Shown: positions 44,313 to 54,977, counted from the stretch's first letter. The stretch is DNA of 64,000 bases from Lactobacillus sp. HBUAS51381 (GCF_012641095.1 NZ_JAAVSC010000006.1:46172-110171); one strand, 5' to 3'. Numbers and translations are program-made. Notes: generated from the letters alone by a model not told the origin.

Positions 44313-44359
44313 AACCATAATACAAAGTTTTCACCATAAAGTCAATGATTGTTTGCCCC
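44295..44359 (-). promoter_or_regulatory. rplM promoter between 12-bp inverted repeats
   Basis: Minus-strand TTGACT (44340-44345) and TATTAT (44317-44322) have 17-base spacing. GGGGCAAACAAT (44295-44306) and ATTGTTTGCCCC (44348-44359) are perfect inverted repeats on either side of the promoter. Confidence 0.72.
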
Positions 44360-44369
44360 TTAACCAAAA

Positions 44370-45167
44370 TTACCGCTGATGTTGCGGCAATTTCGTTGGA
44401 TGCGCCGGATCTTCGCCTTGGTAATAGACGTGTTTCAAGTATAACCCCGCTGCGGGCACCGTTCTTCTAGCCTGCCGGCGGTCCTTCACCTCGTATAAGC
44501 GTAAAATATCATGCACCGGCCGGGTTCCAGCGCCAATCTCGACGAGGACCCCCACCATGATCCGAACCTGATTGTACATGAAGCCATTGCCGTAAAATTC
44601 AAAGACCAGTTCATCATTGGCCTGGTCAATGTGACACGTGGCCTCATAGATGGTCCGCACGAAGGTCCGGGTCTGGGCCCCAGAGGCCACGAAACTGGTA
44701 AAATCGTGTTCTCCGACCAGATCACCCAGTGCCTGATTAATCTTCCCTAAATCAACGGGAAACTTCCAGTGCCCCGTATAATTGCGTTTAAACGGGTTCC
44801 GGAATTCGCCCAGATCCATCCGGTACAAATACCGCTTACCGGAGACATCATAGCGGGCGTGGAAGGTACTGGCGACCTCCTCGACCTTCAGGACCTCCAT
44901 ATCCATCGGTAACATGCTGTTTAAGCCCTTGCGCATGTTCTCGGCGGGAATGATGAAGGGAAAGTCGAAGTGGGCCACCTGCGCCAATGCGTGGACGCCT
45001 GCGTCGGTCCGTCCCGAGCCGTAGATCACGATCGCCGGGTCCGGCTGCTTGGCCATCTTATTGACGACCTGGGTCAGGACGCTCTCCACGGTCCGTTTGT
45101 GGGGCTGCCGCTGAAAGCCGGCAAAATTGGTCCCATCATACATAAAAGTTACTTTATAACGTTGCAT
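44370..45167 (-). CDS. truA: tRNA pseudouridine(38-40) synthase
   Basis: Converts uridines 38-40 of the tRNA anticodon arm to pseudouridine. I chose the ATG at 45165-45167 ([20 protein letters not shown]) after GTAGGAGGAA; the longer frame overlaps ecfT. The 265 residues contain the catalytic Asp54 in [10 protein letters not shown] and the later [17 protein letters not shown] and [13 protein letters not shown] stretches. It is last in the ecfA1-ecfA2-ecfT-truA unit, a conserved order in Firmicutes. Confidence 0.95.
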   Translation of the reverse strand: MQRYKVTFMYDGTNFAGFQRQPHKRTVESVLTQVVNKMAKQPDPAIVIYGSGRTDAGVHALAQVAHFDFPFIIPAENMRKGLNSMLPMDMEVLKVEEVASTFHARYDVSGKRYLYRMDLGEFRNPFKRNYTGHWKFPVDLGKINQALGDLVGEHDFTSFVASGAQTRTFVRTIYEATCHIDQANDELVFEFYGNGFMYNQVRIMVGVLVEIGAGTRPVHDILRLYEVKDRRQARRTVPAAGLYLKHVYYQGEDPAHPTKLPQHQR

Positions 45168-45175
45168 GTTTCCTC

Positions 45176-45976
45176 CTACCAACGGCGGGTCACTAAGATG
45201 GCGGCTAGAACCACCACGAAGATGATCCACGTCACCGTGTCCCGTCGTTGCCATGTTAAAATTCGATACTGACTGCGGTGCTCACTGTCCTGATACCCAC
45301 GGGCTTCCATCGCCGTCGACAAGTCCTCGGCCCGGTTGAAGGCACTCATGAACAGGGGCACCATCAGTGGAATCAGGGATTTGGCCTGCTTTAACAGGCC
45401 CCCCTCGCCGAAGTCCACGCCCCGGGCGCGTTGAGCATTCATGATCTTATTGGCCTCGTCCATCAACGTCGGGACGAAGCGCAAGGCGATCGACAACATC
45501 ATGGCTAGCGTGTCGACCGGCACCTTGACCCACCGTAAGGGCTTCATCAGCGAGGCCAACCCCGTGGCGATATCCAACGGCTGCGTCGATAGCGTCAGCA
45601 GCGTCGACATCATGATGATCAACAGGAACCGGATGAAGATATAGACGGAATTGATCAGCCCAAACTGGGTGATGTTGATAAATGCCCAGTGAAAGTACAC
45701 GTGTCCTCCGGCCGGACTGAACAGAAGCTGCAGCACCACCGTAAAGACGATCAGCCACAGTAACGGTCGAATCCCTTTGAGAAAGAAGCCCAAGCTGATC
45801 TTTGACGCCAGGATGGCCCCCACCGTAAAGGCGATGATCACCAGGTAGCTCACCGGATTGTTGGCCATAAAGACCAGCACGATATAGCAAAAGCTCAACA
45901 TTAATTTATTTCGTGGGTCCAGATGGTGGACCACCGAATCGAGGGGTAAGTAGCGGCCAAAAATAAAGTTAGACAT
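45176..45976 (-). CDS. ecfT: Energy-coupling factor transporter transmembrane protein EcfT
   Basis: The membrane scaffold that links the EcfA1/EcfA2 ATPases to exchangeable vitamin- or metal-binding S-components. The 266 residues have about five transmembrane helices and the two coupling-helix motifs with the Ala-Arg-Gly signature: [11 protein letters not shown] and AMEARGYQD. Its ATG lies inside the end of ecfA2 (8-base overlap). No S-component gene is next to it, as expected for a group II shared ECF module. Confidence 0.95.
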   Translation of the reverse strand: MSNFIFGRYLPLDSVVHHLDPRNKLMLSFCYIVLVFMANNPVSYLVIIAFTVGAILASKISLGFFLKGIRPLLWLIVFTVVLQLLFSPAGGHVYFHWAFINITQFGLINSVYIFIRFLLIIMMSTLLTLSTQPLDIATGLASLMKPLRWVKVPVDTLAMMLSIALRFVPTLMDEANKIMNAQRARGVDFGEGGLLKQAKSLIPLMVPLFMSAFNRAEDLSTAMEARGYQDSEHRSQYRILTWQRRDTVTWIIFVVVLAAILVTRRW

Positions 45977-46841
45977 GGGCGTCCCCTCCTTGTGGCCACC
46001 GCGCGGCTAGCTGATCGGCCAGTTGTTCCGCGGTCAGTGGTAGTGGATCCCAGGTTAACCCACGATTGGCTAAACGCTGGGCAAATTGCGCCGCTCGCGG
46101 CATATCCAGTTGATTCTCCTGTAACCAGTCGGCGTCACTGAAGATCGCGTGGGGCGTGCCGAATTTAACCAGTTTCCCCGCGCGCATCACCGCGACCTGT
46201 TCAGCGTACTGGGCCACGTCTTCCATCTGGTGGGTAACCAGCACAATGCTCAGGCCCTGCTCACGATGGAGCCGTTCAAACAACCCCATCATCTCCTGCC
46301 GGCCTTGCGGGTCCAACCCGGCCGTGGGTTCGTCCAGCACCAAGACTTGCGGCCGCATGGCCAAGACGCCCGCGATGGCGACCCGCCGCATTTGCCCACC
46401 CGACAGCTCAAACGGGGAGCGTTCGGCATAACTGCTGTCGAGTCCCACCGTCTGGAGCATCGCATCGGCTAACTTGAACGCATCCGTCTCGCCCATGCCG
46501 AAGTTACGCGGGCCAAAGGCGATGTCCTGGCGTACGGTTTCCTCGAACAACTGGCTCTCGGGAAACTGAAACACCATGCCCACGTGCTGCCGCAGGGGCT
46601 TGAGCGCGGCATTGGTGGTCTTGGGCGTAATCGTAAAGTTGTCCACCGTAATCTGGCCACTCGTCGGCTTTAGCAAGGCGTTGAGCTGTTGAATCAACGT
46701 TGATTTGCCGCTGCCGGTATGCCCAATGATGGCGAGGTAGCTGTGGTCGGGCACACTGAAGGACACGTCCGTGACGGCCGACGTGGCCATGGGCGTCCCC
46801 GCCTGATACGTATAGCTTACGTGTTCGAAAGTGATTGCCAC
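45969..46841 (-). CDS. ecfA2: Energy-coupling factor ATPase EcfA2
   Basis: ATP-hydrolysing subunit of the shared ECF transporter. I chose the GTG at 46839-46841 ([15 protein letters not shown]), seven bases after GGAGG; another GTG two codons earlier is too close to that site. The 290 residues contain Walker [10 protein letters not shown] (near 40), Q-loop [10 protein letters not shown], signature [10 protein letters not shown] and Walker [14 protein letters not shown]. The gene starts within the last codons of ecfA1 (25-base overlap). Confidence 0.95.
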   Translation of the reverse strand: MAITFEHVSYTYQAGTPMATSAVTDVSFSVPDHSYLAIIGHTGSGKSTLIQQLNALLKPTSGQITVDNFTITPKTTNAALKPLRQHVGMVFQFPESQLFEETVRQDIAFGPRNFGMGETDAFKLADAMLQTVGLDSSYAERSPFELSGGQMRRVAIAGVLAMRPQVLVLDEPTAGLDPQGRQEMMGLFERLHREQGLSIVLVTHQMEDVAQYAEQVAVMRAGKLVKFGTPHAIFSDADWLQENQLDMPRAAQFAQRLANRGLTWDPLPLTAEQLADQLAARWPQGGDAHV

Positions 46842-47656
46842 AGCCACTCCTCCATTTCCGCCGCTGTCTGGTACGTTGCCGGCGGGGTGATCCCCCGTTG
46901 ACGCAACGCCGTTTTTAATTTTGCGGTAAAGGGTAAGTCCAAGCCCAACTTCACCAGCCGCTCCCCCTGCGCGAAGATTGTGGCGGGATCGGCCTCATCC
47001 ACCAACCGGCCGTCATCGATTACGAGGATCCGATCGGCGCCGGCCGCCTCGTCGATGTCGTGGGTGATCGAGATCACCGTTAAATGCCGGTCGGTCCGCA
47101 GCTGACGAACCAGAGCCAACATGTCTCGGCGGCCTTGCGGATCGAGCATGCTGGTGGCCTCGTCTAGGATCAGCACGTCCGGCGCAATCGCCACGATGCC
47201 AGCCAAGGCGACCCGCTGCTTCTGCCCGCCGGATAATGAACTGGGCTCGCGATGCGTGAACGCCGTCATGCCAACCTGTTCAATGGCCGCGGTCACCCGC
47301 GGTACCATTTCCTCGCGTGGAATCTGCCGGTTCTCGAGTCCAAAGGCCACGTCGTCCGCCACGGTGGCCCCCACGAACTGGTTATCCGGATTCTGAAAGA
47401 TCATGCCGATCTTCTCGCGGACCTGCCAGACCGTTTCCGGCGATAATCGAATGCCACCGACCGTCACTTCACCCGTCGTAAATGGCAGTAACCCGTCCAG
47501 CGACTTGGCCAGCGTCGACTTGCCACTGCCGTTATGGCCGACAATCGCCAACCACTCGCCGGCGTGTACGTTAAAACTCACGTCGTCTAGTGCCGGACGC
47601 GCATCGTCTTCCTGATAACGATAGGTCAAGTGTTTAACTTCAATGATATTTGCCAT
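46817..47656 (-). CDS. ecfA1: Energy-coupling factor ATPase EcfA1
   Basis: Partner ATPase of the ECF module for vitamin and trace nutrient uptake. I chose the ATG at 47654-47656 ([17 protein letters not shown]); the longer frame runs over the promoter. The 279 residues show Walker [10 protein letters not shown] (near 37-45), Q-loop [10 protein letters not shown], signature [12 protein letters not shown] and Walker [14 protein letters not shown]. It heads the ecfA1-ecfA2-ecfT-truA unit, which has its own promoter about 300 bases downstream of rplQ. Confidence 0.95.
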   Translation of the reverse strand: MANIIEVKHLTYRYQEDDARPALDDVSFNVHAGEWLAIVGHNGSGKSTLAKSLDGLLPFTTGEVTVGGIRLSPETVWQVREKIGMIFQNPDNQFVGATVADDVAFGLENRQIPREEMVPRVTAAIEQVGMTAFTHREPSSLSGGQKQRVALAGIVAIAPDVLILDEATSMLDPQGRRDMLALVRQLRTDRHLTVISITHDIDEAAGADRILVIDDGRLVDEADPATIFAQGERLVKLGLDLPFTAKLKTALRQRGITPPATYQTAAEMEEWLWQSLSNT

Positions 47657-47690
47657 CCGCGGAAGTCTCCTTTGAAAAAAGTCACCGCTA

Positions 47691-47720
47691 ATTATACCAA
47701 AGATTCCACTGGGACCGAAG
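47691..47720 (-). promoter_or_regulatory. ecf operon promoter (extended -10)
   Basis: Minus-strand TGGTATAAT (TATAAT at 47691-47696) is an extended -10; a weak TTCGGT -35 lies 17 bases upstream. The leader to ecfA1 is about 30 nt. Confidence 0.6.
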
Positions 47721-47916
47721 AGATGTCGGCTGATTTCCAGCAAAAAAATGCGGTGCGCTGGAACGCCCTAAAAAAGGGTATAAAAAAATCACTAACAAAC
47801 CAGCGGCGCTGAGGCGTTAGCCCCCATTCAAGCTAGACTCGGAAAAATTTCCCCATCATCGTAGCGCTCTATACCACATGGTTCTAGTGATTAATTTAAA
47901 ACATATTGGTATCACG

Positions 47917-47943
47917 TTTAAGGTCGTGATCACACCTTGAACA
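47917..47943 (-). ncRNA. Near-palindrome after rplQ, candidate L17 downstream element
   Basis: GTTTAAGGTCGTGATCAC and its partner CACCTTGAAC form a 27-nt imperfect palindrome 13 bases past the rplQ stop, with no T run. Lactobacillales are known to carry a structured L17 downstream element in the rplQ 3' region; position fits, detailed structure is unchecked. Confidence 0.45.
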
Positions 47944-47955
47944 CGTTACTAGAAA

Positions 47956-48339
47956 CTAGTCAACGAATTCCAGAACTGCCATAGCAGCACCATCACCGCG
48001 ACGAGGCATCGTCTTTAAGATACGCGTGTAACCACCGTTACGATCAGCGTACTTCGGTGCTAATTCACTGAATACCTTTTGCAATGCGCTGGTAACGACA
48101 ACATCATCGCCGTCTTCCTTAACATCGGCAACCACGTTACGGATGAACGCAGCAGCTTGACGCCGAGCATGCAAGTCGCCTTGCTTACCCAAGGTAATCA
48201 TTTGGTCAGCCGTCTTCCGAACTTCTTTAGCGCGTGCTTCAGTCGTTTCGATGCGGCCGTTTAAAATTAAACTGGTAGTCAAATCGCGTAACAAGGCACG
48301 ACGTTGAGAACTAGTCCGTTGTAATTTACGGTAACTCAT
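47956..48339 (-). CDS. rplQ: 50S ribosomal protein L17
   Basis: Large-subunit protein at the exit tunnel. The 127-residue length is the Firmicute form. [20 protein letters not shown] and the [15 protein letters not shown] motif are standard, and the C-terminus [15 protein letters not shown] is typical. It is the last gene of the long S10-spc-alpha series, 30 bases after rpoA. Confidence 0.97.
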   Translation of the reverse strand: MSYRKLQRTSSQRRALLRDLTTSLILNGRIETTEARAKEVRKTADQMITLGKQGDLHARRQAAAFIRNVVADVKEDGDDVVVTSALQKVFSELAPKYADRNGGYTRILKTMPRRGDGAAMAVLEFVD

Positions 48340-48369
48340 AACCAGAAACCCTCCTTTGAGTGTCTAAAA

Positions 48370-49320
48370 TTAGTCTTCCTTCCGAAGTGACAAACCTAAG
48401 TCAGCTAACTTAGCCTTAACTTCTTCAAGGGACTTGCGACCCAAGTTACGAACCTTCATCATGTCTGCTTCAGTCTTATTCGTCAATTCTTGGACCGTGT
48501 TGATACCAGCACGCTTCAAGCAGTTGTAAGAACGAACGGATAAGTCGAGCTCTTCGATGGTCATCTCAAGCATCTTTTCCTTATGCGTTTCTTCTTTTTC
48601 AACCATGATTTCCGCATTCTTAGCTTCGTCGGTCAAGTCGACAAACATAGCCAGATGTTCGGTTAAGATCTTAGCAGCCAATGCAATGGCTTCGCTTGGA
48701 TTAATTGAACCGTTTGTCCAAACATCCAGGGTCAATTTATCGTAGTCAGCCCGTTGGCCAACCCGTGCATTCTCTACTTGGTAGTTAACCCGTTCGATTG
48801 GGGTGTAAATGGAATCAACAGCTAAAACACCAATTGGCATTTCCGTGTTCTGAGCTTTGTGCTCGTCAGCAGAAACGTAGCCACGGCCCTTATCCGCAGT
48901 CATCCGCATATGGAACGTTGCCCCATCGGCAACCGTAGCAATGTACAGATCTGGGTTCAAGACATCAACGTCAGCACCCGCAACAATATCACCGGCAGTG
49001 ATCTGCGCTGGTCCCTTAACGTTGATCTCCATGGATTCTTCTTGATCGTCAGAACCGTTCAACTTCAAGGCGATCTTCTTAACATTTAAGATGATCTGCG
49101 TGACGTCTTCAACGACCCCTTCAACCGTGGAAAATTCATGTAAAACCCCGTCGATTTGAATGCTGGTAACAGCTGCACCAGGTAATGATGAAAGTAAGAT
49201 CCGCCGTAAGGAGTTCCCCAGCGTTGTCCCGTAACCACGTTCCAACGGCTCAACAACAAACTTACCGTAGTTGCTACTCTCATCAATTTTATGAATGTTA
49301 GGCTTTTCAAATTCAATCAT
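48370..49320 (-). CDS. rpoA: DNA-directed RNA polymerase subunit alpha
   Basis: Assembles RNA polymerase and contacts upstream promoter DNA and regulators. The 316 residues contain the N-terminal assembly domain ([26 protein letters not shown] sequence at about 28-50, here [20 protein letters not shown]) and the C-terminal domain (about 250-310) with [20 protein letters not shown] and [15 protein letters not shown]. It lies between rpsK and rplQ as in other Firmicutes. Confidence 0.98.
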   Translation of the reverse strand: MIEFEKPNIHKIDESSNYGKFVVEPLERGYGTTLGNSLRRILLSSLPGAAVTSIQIDGVLHEFSTVEGVVEDVTQIILNVKKIALKLNGSDDQEESMEINVKGPAQITAGDIVAGADVDVLNPDLYIATVADGATFHMRMTADKGRGYVSADEHKAQNTEMPIGVLAVDSIYTPIERVNYQVENARVGQRADYDKLTLDVWTNGSINPSEAIALAAKILTEHLAMFVDLTDEAKNAEIMVEKEETHKEKMLEMTIEELDLSVRSYNCLKRAGINTVQELTNKTEADMMKVRNLGRKSLEEVKAKLADLGLSLRKED

Positions 49321-49407
49321 TCTTATCGTTTACCCCTTTCAAACCGCGTTGAGCTCCTATAAGTCAATCCCATCATGAAGGTTGCCCTCATTAATGAAAC
49401 GCTCACG

Positions 49408-49797
49408 TTAAACCCGACGGCGCTTTGGAGGACGAGTCCCATTATGAGGCACTGGCGTCACGTCACGAATAGCCGTAACTTCGATACCAGCAGCTTGGAT
49501 GGCCCGGATAGCAGCTTCACGTCCTGAACCAGGACCCTTAACAGCAACTTCCACGGACTTAACACCGTGTTCTTGTGATGCCTTGGCAGCGGCTTCAGCA
49601 GCCATTTGTGCAGCAAATGGTGTTGATTTCCGACTACCCTTGAACCCTAAAGCACCAGCAGATGACCAGGCAATCGCGTTTCCTTGAACGTCCGTGATCA
49701 TGACCAATGTGTTGTTAAACGTAGCATGAATGTGTGCAACACCGGATTCAATGTTCTTTTTGACCCGACGCTTGCGACTAGTTTTTCTAGTAGCCAT
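49408..49797 (-). CDS. rpsK: 30S ribosomal protein S11
   Basis: Small-subunit platform protein. The 129 residues include [38 protein letters not shown] and the C-terminal [18 protein letters not shown], all standard. It follows rpsM by 17 bases with an AGGAGGG ribosome binding site. Confidence 0.97.
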   Translation of the reverse strand: MATRKTSRKRRVKKNIESGVAHIHATFNNTLVMITDVQGNAIAWSSAGALGFKGSRKSTPFAAQMAAEAAAKASQEHGVKSVEVAVKGPGSGREAAIRAIQAAGIEVTAIRDVTPVPHNGTRPPKRRRV

Positions 49798-49814
49798 AAA
49801 GTGTTAACCCTCCT

Positions 49815-50180
49815 TTACTTCTTCTTCCCGGCAATCGAAACGGCTTTACCCTTCCGAGTGCGGGCGTTGTTCTTGGTGTGTTGGCCGCGAACAGGCAGAC
49901 CGCGACGGTGACGCATCCCACGGTATGAACCGATTTCTTGCAAGTTCTTGATGTTCAGGCTAACTTCACGACGTAAGTCACCTTCGACCTTGTACTTGTC
50001 AACTTCGGCACGAACCTTGTCTTCTTGATCAGGCGTCAAATCACGAACCCGAACGTCTTCTGCGACACCAGCATCCGCAACAATCTTATGTGCGGTGTTG
50101 ATCCCAATACCAAAAATGTAAGTCAAACCGTAAGCGATTTTCTTATCACGTGGTAAATCCACTCCAGCAATACGTGGCAT
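49815..50180 (-). CDS. rpsM: 30S ribosomal protein S13
   Basis: Head protein of the small subunit forming bridges to the large subunit. The 121 residues begin [20 protein letters not shown] and contain [10 protein letters not shown] and the [20 protein letters not shown] signature before a basic tail. First of the alpha-type cluster rpsM-rpsK-rpoA-rplQ. Confidence 0.97.
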   Translation of the reverse strand: MPRIAGVDLPRDKKIAYGLTYIFGIGINTAHKIVADAGVAEDVRVRDLTPDQEDKVRAEVDKYKVEGDLRREVSLNIKNLQEIGSYRGMRHRRGLPVRGQHTKNNARTRKGKAVSIAGKKK

Positions 50181-50206
50181 TAAATGTGCACCTCCTATAA
50201 ATTGAA

Positions 50207-50326
50207 TTACTTACCCTGGCGTTGTTTGTGCTTAGGGTTGGCTGAGCAAATAACCATTACTCGACCCTTACGCTTGATAACCTTGCAGTGTTCGCACATT
50301 GGCTTAACTGATGGTCTTACTTTCAT
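50207..50326 (-). CDS. rpmJ: 50S ribosomal protein L36
   Basis: A very short large-subunit protein of 39 residues starting [23 protein letters not shown] at 50324-50326 after GGAGGGAT. The zinc site is complete (C11, C14, C27, H33), so this is the zinc-binding C+ form. It lies between infA and rpsM in the normal order. Confidence 0.96.
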   Translation of the reverse strand: MKVRPSVKPMCEHCKVIKRKGRVMVICSANPKHKQRQGK

Positions 50327-50355
50327 GAATATCCCTCCTACATCTGTCCAGGCGG

Positions 50356-50574
50356 TTACTTGAAACGATAAGTAATCCGGCCTTTAGACAAGTCATACGG
50401 TGACATTTCAACAGTTACTCGATCACCAGGCAGAATTCGGATGTAGTGCATCCGAATCTTACCGGAGACGTGAGCGAGAATCTCATGACCGTTTTCTAAT
50501 TCGACCCGAAACATTGCGTTAGGTAATGTTTCGGTAACTTTACCTTCGACTTCGATGACATCGCTTTTCGCCAC
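50356..50574 (-). CDS. infA: Translation initiation factor IF-1
   Basis: A 72-residue S1/OB-fold protein binding the ribosomal A site during initiation. The sequence ([20 protein letters not shown], then [20 protein letters not shown]) is standard. The 164-base gap to adk holds a promoter and hairpins, so infA can start its own transcript within the cluster. Confidence 0.97.
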   Translation of the reverse strand: MAKSDVIEVEGKVTETLPNAMFRVELENGHEILAHVSGKIRMHYIRILPGDRVTVEMSPYDLSKGRITYRFK

Positions 50575-50596
50575 GAAAGTACCTCCCTTTTAATTG

Positions 50597-50724
50597 CGTG
50601 TAAAATACACGTAAAAGCAGCAGGAGCAAGGATGTTGCTCCCACCTAGCACCTGTGAATTGCGACAGCGCGCCATTTACAGGCTAAACCTGAATAAGTCT
50701 ACCATAATTCCCACAACTTAGCAA
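50597..50724 (-). promoter_or_regulatory. Internal promoter and hairpin leader before infA
   Basis: Minus-strand TTGCTA (50719-50724) and TAGACT (50696-50701) have 17-base spacing. The leader contains perfect hairpins GGAGCAA/TTGCTCC (50623-50641) and CGTGTA/TACACG (50597-50611), the latter directly before the ribosome binding site. Confidence 0.58.
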
Positions 50725-50738
50725 GAACTTAGTAAAAT

Positions 50739-51398
50739 CTACAGGTTCTTCAAGATCTTTTCAATGTCGACGTAGACATCATCGATAGCCCGGTCACCAT
50801 CTACCGTGAAGAGCAAGCCCTTCTTGGTGTAGTAATCAACGAGTGGCGTGTTGGCCTTAAGGTTAACCGCCAGACGATTCTTCACCGTTTCCGGCTTGTC
50901 GTCTTCACGTTGATAGAAATCATGGCCGCCACAGACATCACAAGTGCCCTCAACCTTAGGATTGTGGTAAAGCTTGTGATAGGTGGCCCCACACGTCCGG
51001 CAGATGTACCGACCGGAAAGGCGTTCAACCAACACATCGGGTTCCACGTGAATGTTGATCACGGCGTTGATGGTCCGATCCAGTTCAGGACCAAAGCTAT
51101 CTAAAGCTTCGGCTTGATCAAGGGACCGCGGAAAACCATCCAACATGAACCCAACCTTGGTATCATCTTGAGCTAAGCGATCCCGAACGATGCCATTGGT
51201 GACTTCATCCGGTACCAGTTCACCCTTGTCGATGAACTTCTTAGCGGCCAAGCCCATTTCGGTTTCGTTCTTCATCGCTTCACGGAAGATGTCTCCCGTT
51301 GAAATGTGCGGCAAATGGAACTCATCGATAATCTTTTGGGCTTGGGTTCCCTTACCGGCGCCCGGTAGGCCCATGAGGATTAAATTCATTGCTGTCAT
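50739..51398 (-). CDS. adk: Adenylate kinase
   Basis: Balances ATP, ADP and AMP. The start is the ATG seven bases after AAGGAG, giving 219 residues. P-loop [12 protein letters not shown] lies near residues 10-21, the LID domain contains the four-cysteine zinc site (CRTC...CDVC, about 133-156) seen in Gram-positive Adk, and [13 protein letters not shown] is present. Downstream of secY; a GCGGGTGTG/CACACCTGC hairpin sits in the 84-base gap between them. Confidence 0.97.
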   Translation of the reverse strand: MTAMNLILMGLPGAGKGTQAQKIIDEFHLPHISTGDIFREAMKNETEMGLAAKKFIDKGELVPDEVTNGIVRDRLAQDDTKVGFMLDGFPRSLDQAEALDSFGPELDRTINAVINIHVEPDVLVERLSGRYICRTCGATYHKLYHNPKVEGTCDVCGGHDFYQREDDKPETVKNRLAVNLKANTPLVDYYTKKGLLFTVDGDRAIDDVYVDIEKILKNL

Positions 51399-51482
51399 GT
51401 TCGTTCTCCTTATTTCAAAATTATTAGCCTGAAATACACAAGCAGGTGTGCCAATTAGATCAACACACCCGCTGGAAACTCA

Positions 51483-52814
51483 TTAAGCTGGTTCTGGACC
51501 TTGAGGATCATGTGGTGATCCTTGAATAAAGCCGACGTATTCGCGCTTCATCATCAATCCGTCAACCTGACGCATGGTTTCGATGGCCACACCAACGACG
51601 ATTAAGAGGCTGGTCCCACCTAAACCAATAGACTCATCTAAGTCCCAAAGATTTTGGGCTAACAACGGAATTAAGGAAATGAATCCAAGGAAGAGTGACC
51701 CAACAGTGCTGAGTCGCATCAACAAACTGGAAACGTATGACTGCGTTTCGTGACCAGGCCAAACACCAGGAATGTAGCTCCCCTGCTTTTGCAGGTTCTC
51801 AGACAACTTTTCTGGGTTGACTTGAACGAACGCATAGAAGAACGTGAACACAATGATCAGAACGGTGTACAGAATGGCACCATCAACGGTTTGCATGTTG
51901 AAAAGGTTCGTCATGGTTTGATACCAAGCATCTTGTGAATGCGTATTTTGGAACGCCATCAGAATGGTCTGAGGCGTCGCAATAAACGAACTTGCGAAGA
52001 TAACCGGGATAACACCCGCAACGTTAACCTTTAATGGAAGATAACTGCTATCTGGTGAACCAGATACCCGCCGCGTATACTGCATCGGTACCCGCCGTTC
52101 GGCCTGTTGAACCCACGTCGTAAACGTGATAATCAACAATACCAGAACCACGAGGCCCAAGACGAAGAGTACGCTCTTCCACATGTCGCCGGTCGCGATG
52201 TCAACGAAGTAATCTTTGTAGAGTTTGTAGACAGCGGTTGGCGTCCGGGCAATGATCCCCGCGAAGATGATCATTGAAATCCCGTTACCTAAACCACGAT
52301 CGGTGATCATATCACCCATCCAAGTCGTCAACATGGTCCCACCGGTCAGGATTAACCCGATCGACAGGTACGTGGTCACACTCGGATTTTGCACCAGTTT
52401 CATTGAGCTTAACGCACTGAAACCAGCGGTGATCCCGATCGACTGAACGAATGCCAAGGCAATCGCTAAGTAACGTGTCGCTTGGTTTAACTTCCGCCGT
52501 CCAACGTCCCCTTGCTTACTCCATTCAACGAAGCGCGGAACGATGTCCATCTGTAGCAATTGAATAACGATTTGTGCAGTGATGTATGGTGAAACCCCCA
52601 TCGCAAAGATGGAATAGTTCGTTAACCCACCACCACTGAAGGTATCTAAAATACTAACCAACCCAGAAGACGCAACGCTTTGAAGTGCCTTTGCGTTAAT
52701 GCCGGGGACAGTAATATAGGTACCCAACCGAAAGACAATCAAAACCAGAAGAGTAAAGAGAATCTTTTTACGAATATCTTTAATCTTAAACGCGTTTTTT
52801 AAGCTTGAGAGCAT
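51483..52814 (-). CDS. secY: Preprotein translocase subunit SecY
   Basis: The ten-helix channel of the Sec protein export pathway. The 443 residues begin with the cytosolic FKIKDIRKKILFTLLVLIVFR helix and contain the plug region GGGLTNYSIFAMGVSPYITA and the large cytosolic loop RRVPMQYTRR needed for SecA/ribosome contact. Its ATG overlaps the rplO stop by one base (TAATG), so translation is coupled. Confidence 0.97.
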   Translation of the reverse strand: MLSSLKNAFKIKDIRKKILFTLLVLIVFRLGTYITVPGINAKALQSVASSGLVSILDTFSGGGLTNYSIFAMGVSPYITAQIVIQLLQMDIVPRFVEWSKQGDVGRRKLNQATRYLAIALAFVQSIGITAGFSALSSMKLVQNPSVTTYLSIGLILTGGTMLTTWMGDMITDRGLGNGISMIIFAGIIARTPTAVYKLYKDYFVDIATGDMWKSVLFVLGLVVLVLLIITFTTWVQQAERRVPMQYTRRVSGSPDSSYLPLKVNVAGVIPVIFASSFIATPQTILMAFQNTHSQDAWYQTMTNLFNMQTVDGAILYTVLIIVFTFFYAFVQVNPEKLSENLQKQGSYIPGVWPGHETQSYVSSLLMRLSTVGSLFLGFISLIPLLAQNLWDLDESIGLGGTSLLIVVGVAIETMRQVDGLMMKREYVGFIQGSPHDPQGPEPA

Positions 52815-53248
52815 TAAATCACCTCAGTCTTACCACCAGCAGCTTCGATAGCTTCGGCAGCTGACTTGGAGAACTTAGCGGCTTTAACCGTTAACTTCTT
52901 CGTTACTTCGCCGTTACCCAAAATCTTGATACCGGCTTTTTCGTTCTTCACGATACCGGCTTCGACTAAGGCAGCTGGTGTAACTTCAGCACCATCATCA
53001 AAGACGTTCAAAGCAGATAAGTTTACGACAGCAAATTCCTTGCGGTTAATGTTGGTAAACCCACGCTTTGGAATCCGACGGTACAGTGGCATTTGGCCAC
53101 CTTCAAAACCCAAACGAGTCTTGCTACGAGCCTTTTGACCCTTTTGGCCACGACCAGCAGTCTTACCGTTACCAGATGAATCACCACGGCCAACCCGGTT
53201 ACGAACCTTCCGTGAGCCTTCAGCAGGTTTTAGTTCATTCAACTTCAT
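52814..53248 (-). CDS. rplO: 50S ribosomal protein L15
   Basis: Late-assembly large-subunit protein. I chose the ATG at 53246-53248 ([15 protein letters not shown]), nine bases after AAGGAGGTG; a GTG four codons upstream is part of that site. The 144 residues contain the [20 protein letters not shown] loop. It sits between rpmD and secY. Confidence 0.96.
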   Translation of the reverse strand: MKLNELKPAEGSRKVRNRVGRGDSSGNGKTAGRGQKGQKARSKTRLGFEGGQMPLYRRIPKRGFTNINRKEFAVVNLSALNVFDDGAEVTPAALVEAGIVKNEKAGIKILGNGEVTKKLTVKAAKFSKSAAEAIEAAGGKTEVI

Positions 53249-53283
53249 GCTATTGCGCACCTCCTTATAAAATGAAATTAGTT

Positions 53284-53466
53284 CTACTTAACTTCTTCAA
53301 CTTTAATTAAATGTGCGATTTGGAAAAGCGCACCGCGAGTGGCTTCGTTGTCCGGTTGTAATACCGTGCTGTTCACACGGTTCAAACCAAGAGCTTCCAC
53401 AATCTTCCGCTGTTTAGGGAGGCGGTGAGCAACACTATGAATTAAAGTAACTTTTAATTGAGCCAT
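53284..53466 (-). CDS. rpmD: 50S ribosomal protein L30
   Basis: A 60-residue large-subunit protein of the compact bacterial type ([20 protein letters not shown], with LGL.R.NSTV following). It lies 14 bases after rpsE and 35 bases before rplO in the usual order. Confidence 0.96.
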   Translation of the reverse strand: MAQLKVTLIHSVAHRLPKQRKIVEALGLNRVNSTVLQPDNEATRGALFQIAHLIKVEEVK

Positions 53467-53480
53467 TTTAATACCCCTCC

Positions 53481-53984
53481 TTATTCAGCTAAGTGTTGAA
53501 GAGAGACACCACGGAGAGCGGCAACTTCTTCAGCACGCTTTAACTCAGCAAGGCCAGCAAAAGTGGCACGAACTGCGTTAACAGGTGTGTTAGAGCCAAG
53601 ACGCTTAGAAGTAACGTCAGCAACACCGGCTAATTCCATGACGGAACGAACGGCACCACCGGCAGTAACTCCAGAACCTTCAGCAGCGGGCTTGAGTAAG
53701 ATCTTACCCCCACCATAAAGACCAAGTGCTTCGTGAGGAATGGTCGTTCCCACGATTGGAACTTCGATCAAGTTCTTACGAGCGGCTTCAACAGCCTTAC
53801 GGATAGCTTCTGGGACTTCTTGTGCTTTACCAGTACCAAAGCCAACGTGACCGTTCTTATCGCCGACAATTACAAGTGCTGAGAACCGAAGACGACGGCC
53901 ACCTTTAACAACTTTGGTGATCCGGTTGATAGCAACAACGTTATCTTCAAGTTCTAACTTGTCGGGATCAATAAATTTTGCCAT
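53481..53984 (-). CDS. rpsE: 30S ribosomal protein S5
   Basis: Small-subunit protein affecting decoding accuracy. The 167 residues include the N-terminal double-stranded RNA-binding domain with [20 protein letters not shown] and [17 protein letters not shown], then the C-terminal domain with [20 protein letters not shown]. Standard spc order. Confidence 0.97.
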   Translation of the reverse strand: MAKFIDPDKLELEDNVVAINRITKVVKGGRRLRFSALVIVGDKNGHVGFGTGKAQEVPEAIRKAVEAARKNLIEVPIVGTTIPHEALGLYGGGKILLKPAAEGSGVTAGGAVRSVMELAGVADVTSKRLGSNTPVNAVRATFAGLAELKRAEEVAALRGVSLQHLAE

Positions 53985-54006
53985 GTGTGGTTATTCCTCC
54001 TTACTG

Positions 54007-54363
54007 TTAAAATTCCAGCCCGTTTTCACGAGCAGCTTCTGCCAATGCTTGGACACGGCCATGGTACAAGTACCCGCCACGATCAAACACGACGTTGCTA
54101 ATCTTCTTTTCGACAGCGCGCTTAGCAACTAAAACACCGACAGCCTTAGCTTGGTCAGTCTTGTTGTCGCCGTTAACTTCGCTATCTAACGTTGAGGCAC
54201 TAACAAGCGTGACACCCGCTACGTCATCAATGACTTGAGCGTAGATGTTTTTGTTAGAGCGGAAAACGTTTAAGCGTGGGCGTTCTGCAGTTCCAGAAAT
54301 TTTGTTCCGGACACGCGTATGACGCTTTTGACGTGTCTTGTTCTTATCTGGTTTTGTAATCAA
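54007..54363 (-). CDS. rplR: 50S ribosomal protein L18
   Basis: Binds 5S rRNA in the central protuberance. The likely start is TTG at 54361-54363 ([15 protein letters not shown]), six bases after AAGAGGTG; the GTG three codons earlier belongs to that site. The 118 residues contain [20 protein letters not shown] and the C-terminal [20 protein letters not shown] motif. Confidence 0.95.
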   Translation of the reverse strand: MITKPDKNKTRQKRHTRVRNKISGTAERPRLNVFRSNKNIYAQVIDDVAGVTLVSASTLDSEVNGDNKTDQAKAVGVLVAKRAVEKKISNVVFDRGGYLYHGRVQALAEAARENGLEF

Positions 54364-54410
54364 AATAGTCACCTCTTTGTAGAATTATCAGCAATTAAGC
54401 TGCGTTACTG

Positions 54411-54947
54411 TTACTTACCAGTCTTACCTTCACGAATCCGAACGTATTCGTTTTCGTAACGGATACCCTTACCCTTGTAAGGTTCTGGTGAACGAACGGC
54501 ACGAACTTCGGCGGCAAAGTCACCGACTTCTTGCTTGCTGATACCAGAAATGTTGATGGTCGTGTTATCAGGAACCTTAACTTCCAAGGTTTCTGGAATA
54601 GCCATTTCAACAGGGTTGGAGTAACCAACACTCAAGATCAAGGTCTTGCCCTTGGCTTGAACACGGTAACCAACACCGACCAGCTTCAAGGTCTTAGCGA
54701 AACCATTAACAACACCTTGAACCATGTTGTTTAAGTTAGCACGCTGCGTACCGTGAAGAGCACGGGTCTTGTTGTTGTTGTCTGGACGGTCGAAATCAAC
54801 CGCACCGTCACTAATTTTCATGGTGATGATGTCAGAGAAAGTCCGGGTTAAAGAACCTTTAGGACCCTTGACAGTAACTTGATCACCATCGCGTTTAACA
54901 TCGACGCCTGCTGGGACATCGACAGTTTTATAACCAATACGACTCAC
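54411..54947 (-). CDS. rplF: 50S ribosomal protein L6
   Basis: Large-subunit stalk-base protein with two similar domains. The 178 residues start [29 protein letters not shown] and the C-terminal [19 protein letters not shown] signature are standard. The ATG follows GGAGGTG. Confidence 0.97.
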   Translation of the reverse strand: MSRIGYKTVDVPAGVDVKRDGDQVTVKGPKGSLTRTFSDIITMKISDGAVDFDRPDNNNKTRALHGTQRANLNNMVQGVVNGFAKTLKLVGVGYRVQAKGKTLILSVGYSNPVEMAIPETLEVKVPDNTTINISGISKQEVGDFAAEVRAVRSPEPYKGKGIRYENEYVRIREGKTGK

Positions 54948-54977
54948 TGTAAGGCACCTCCTATCTTCTTAAAAGTT

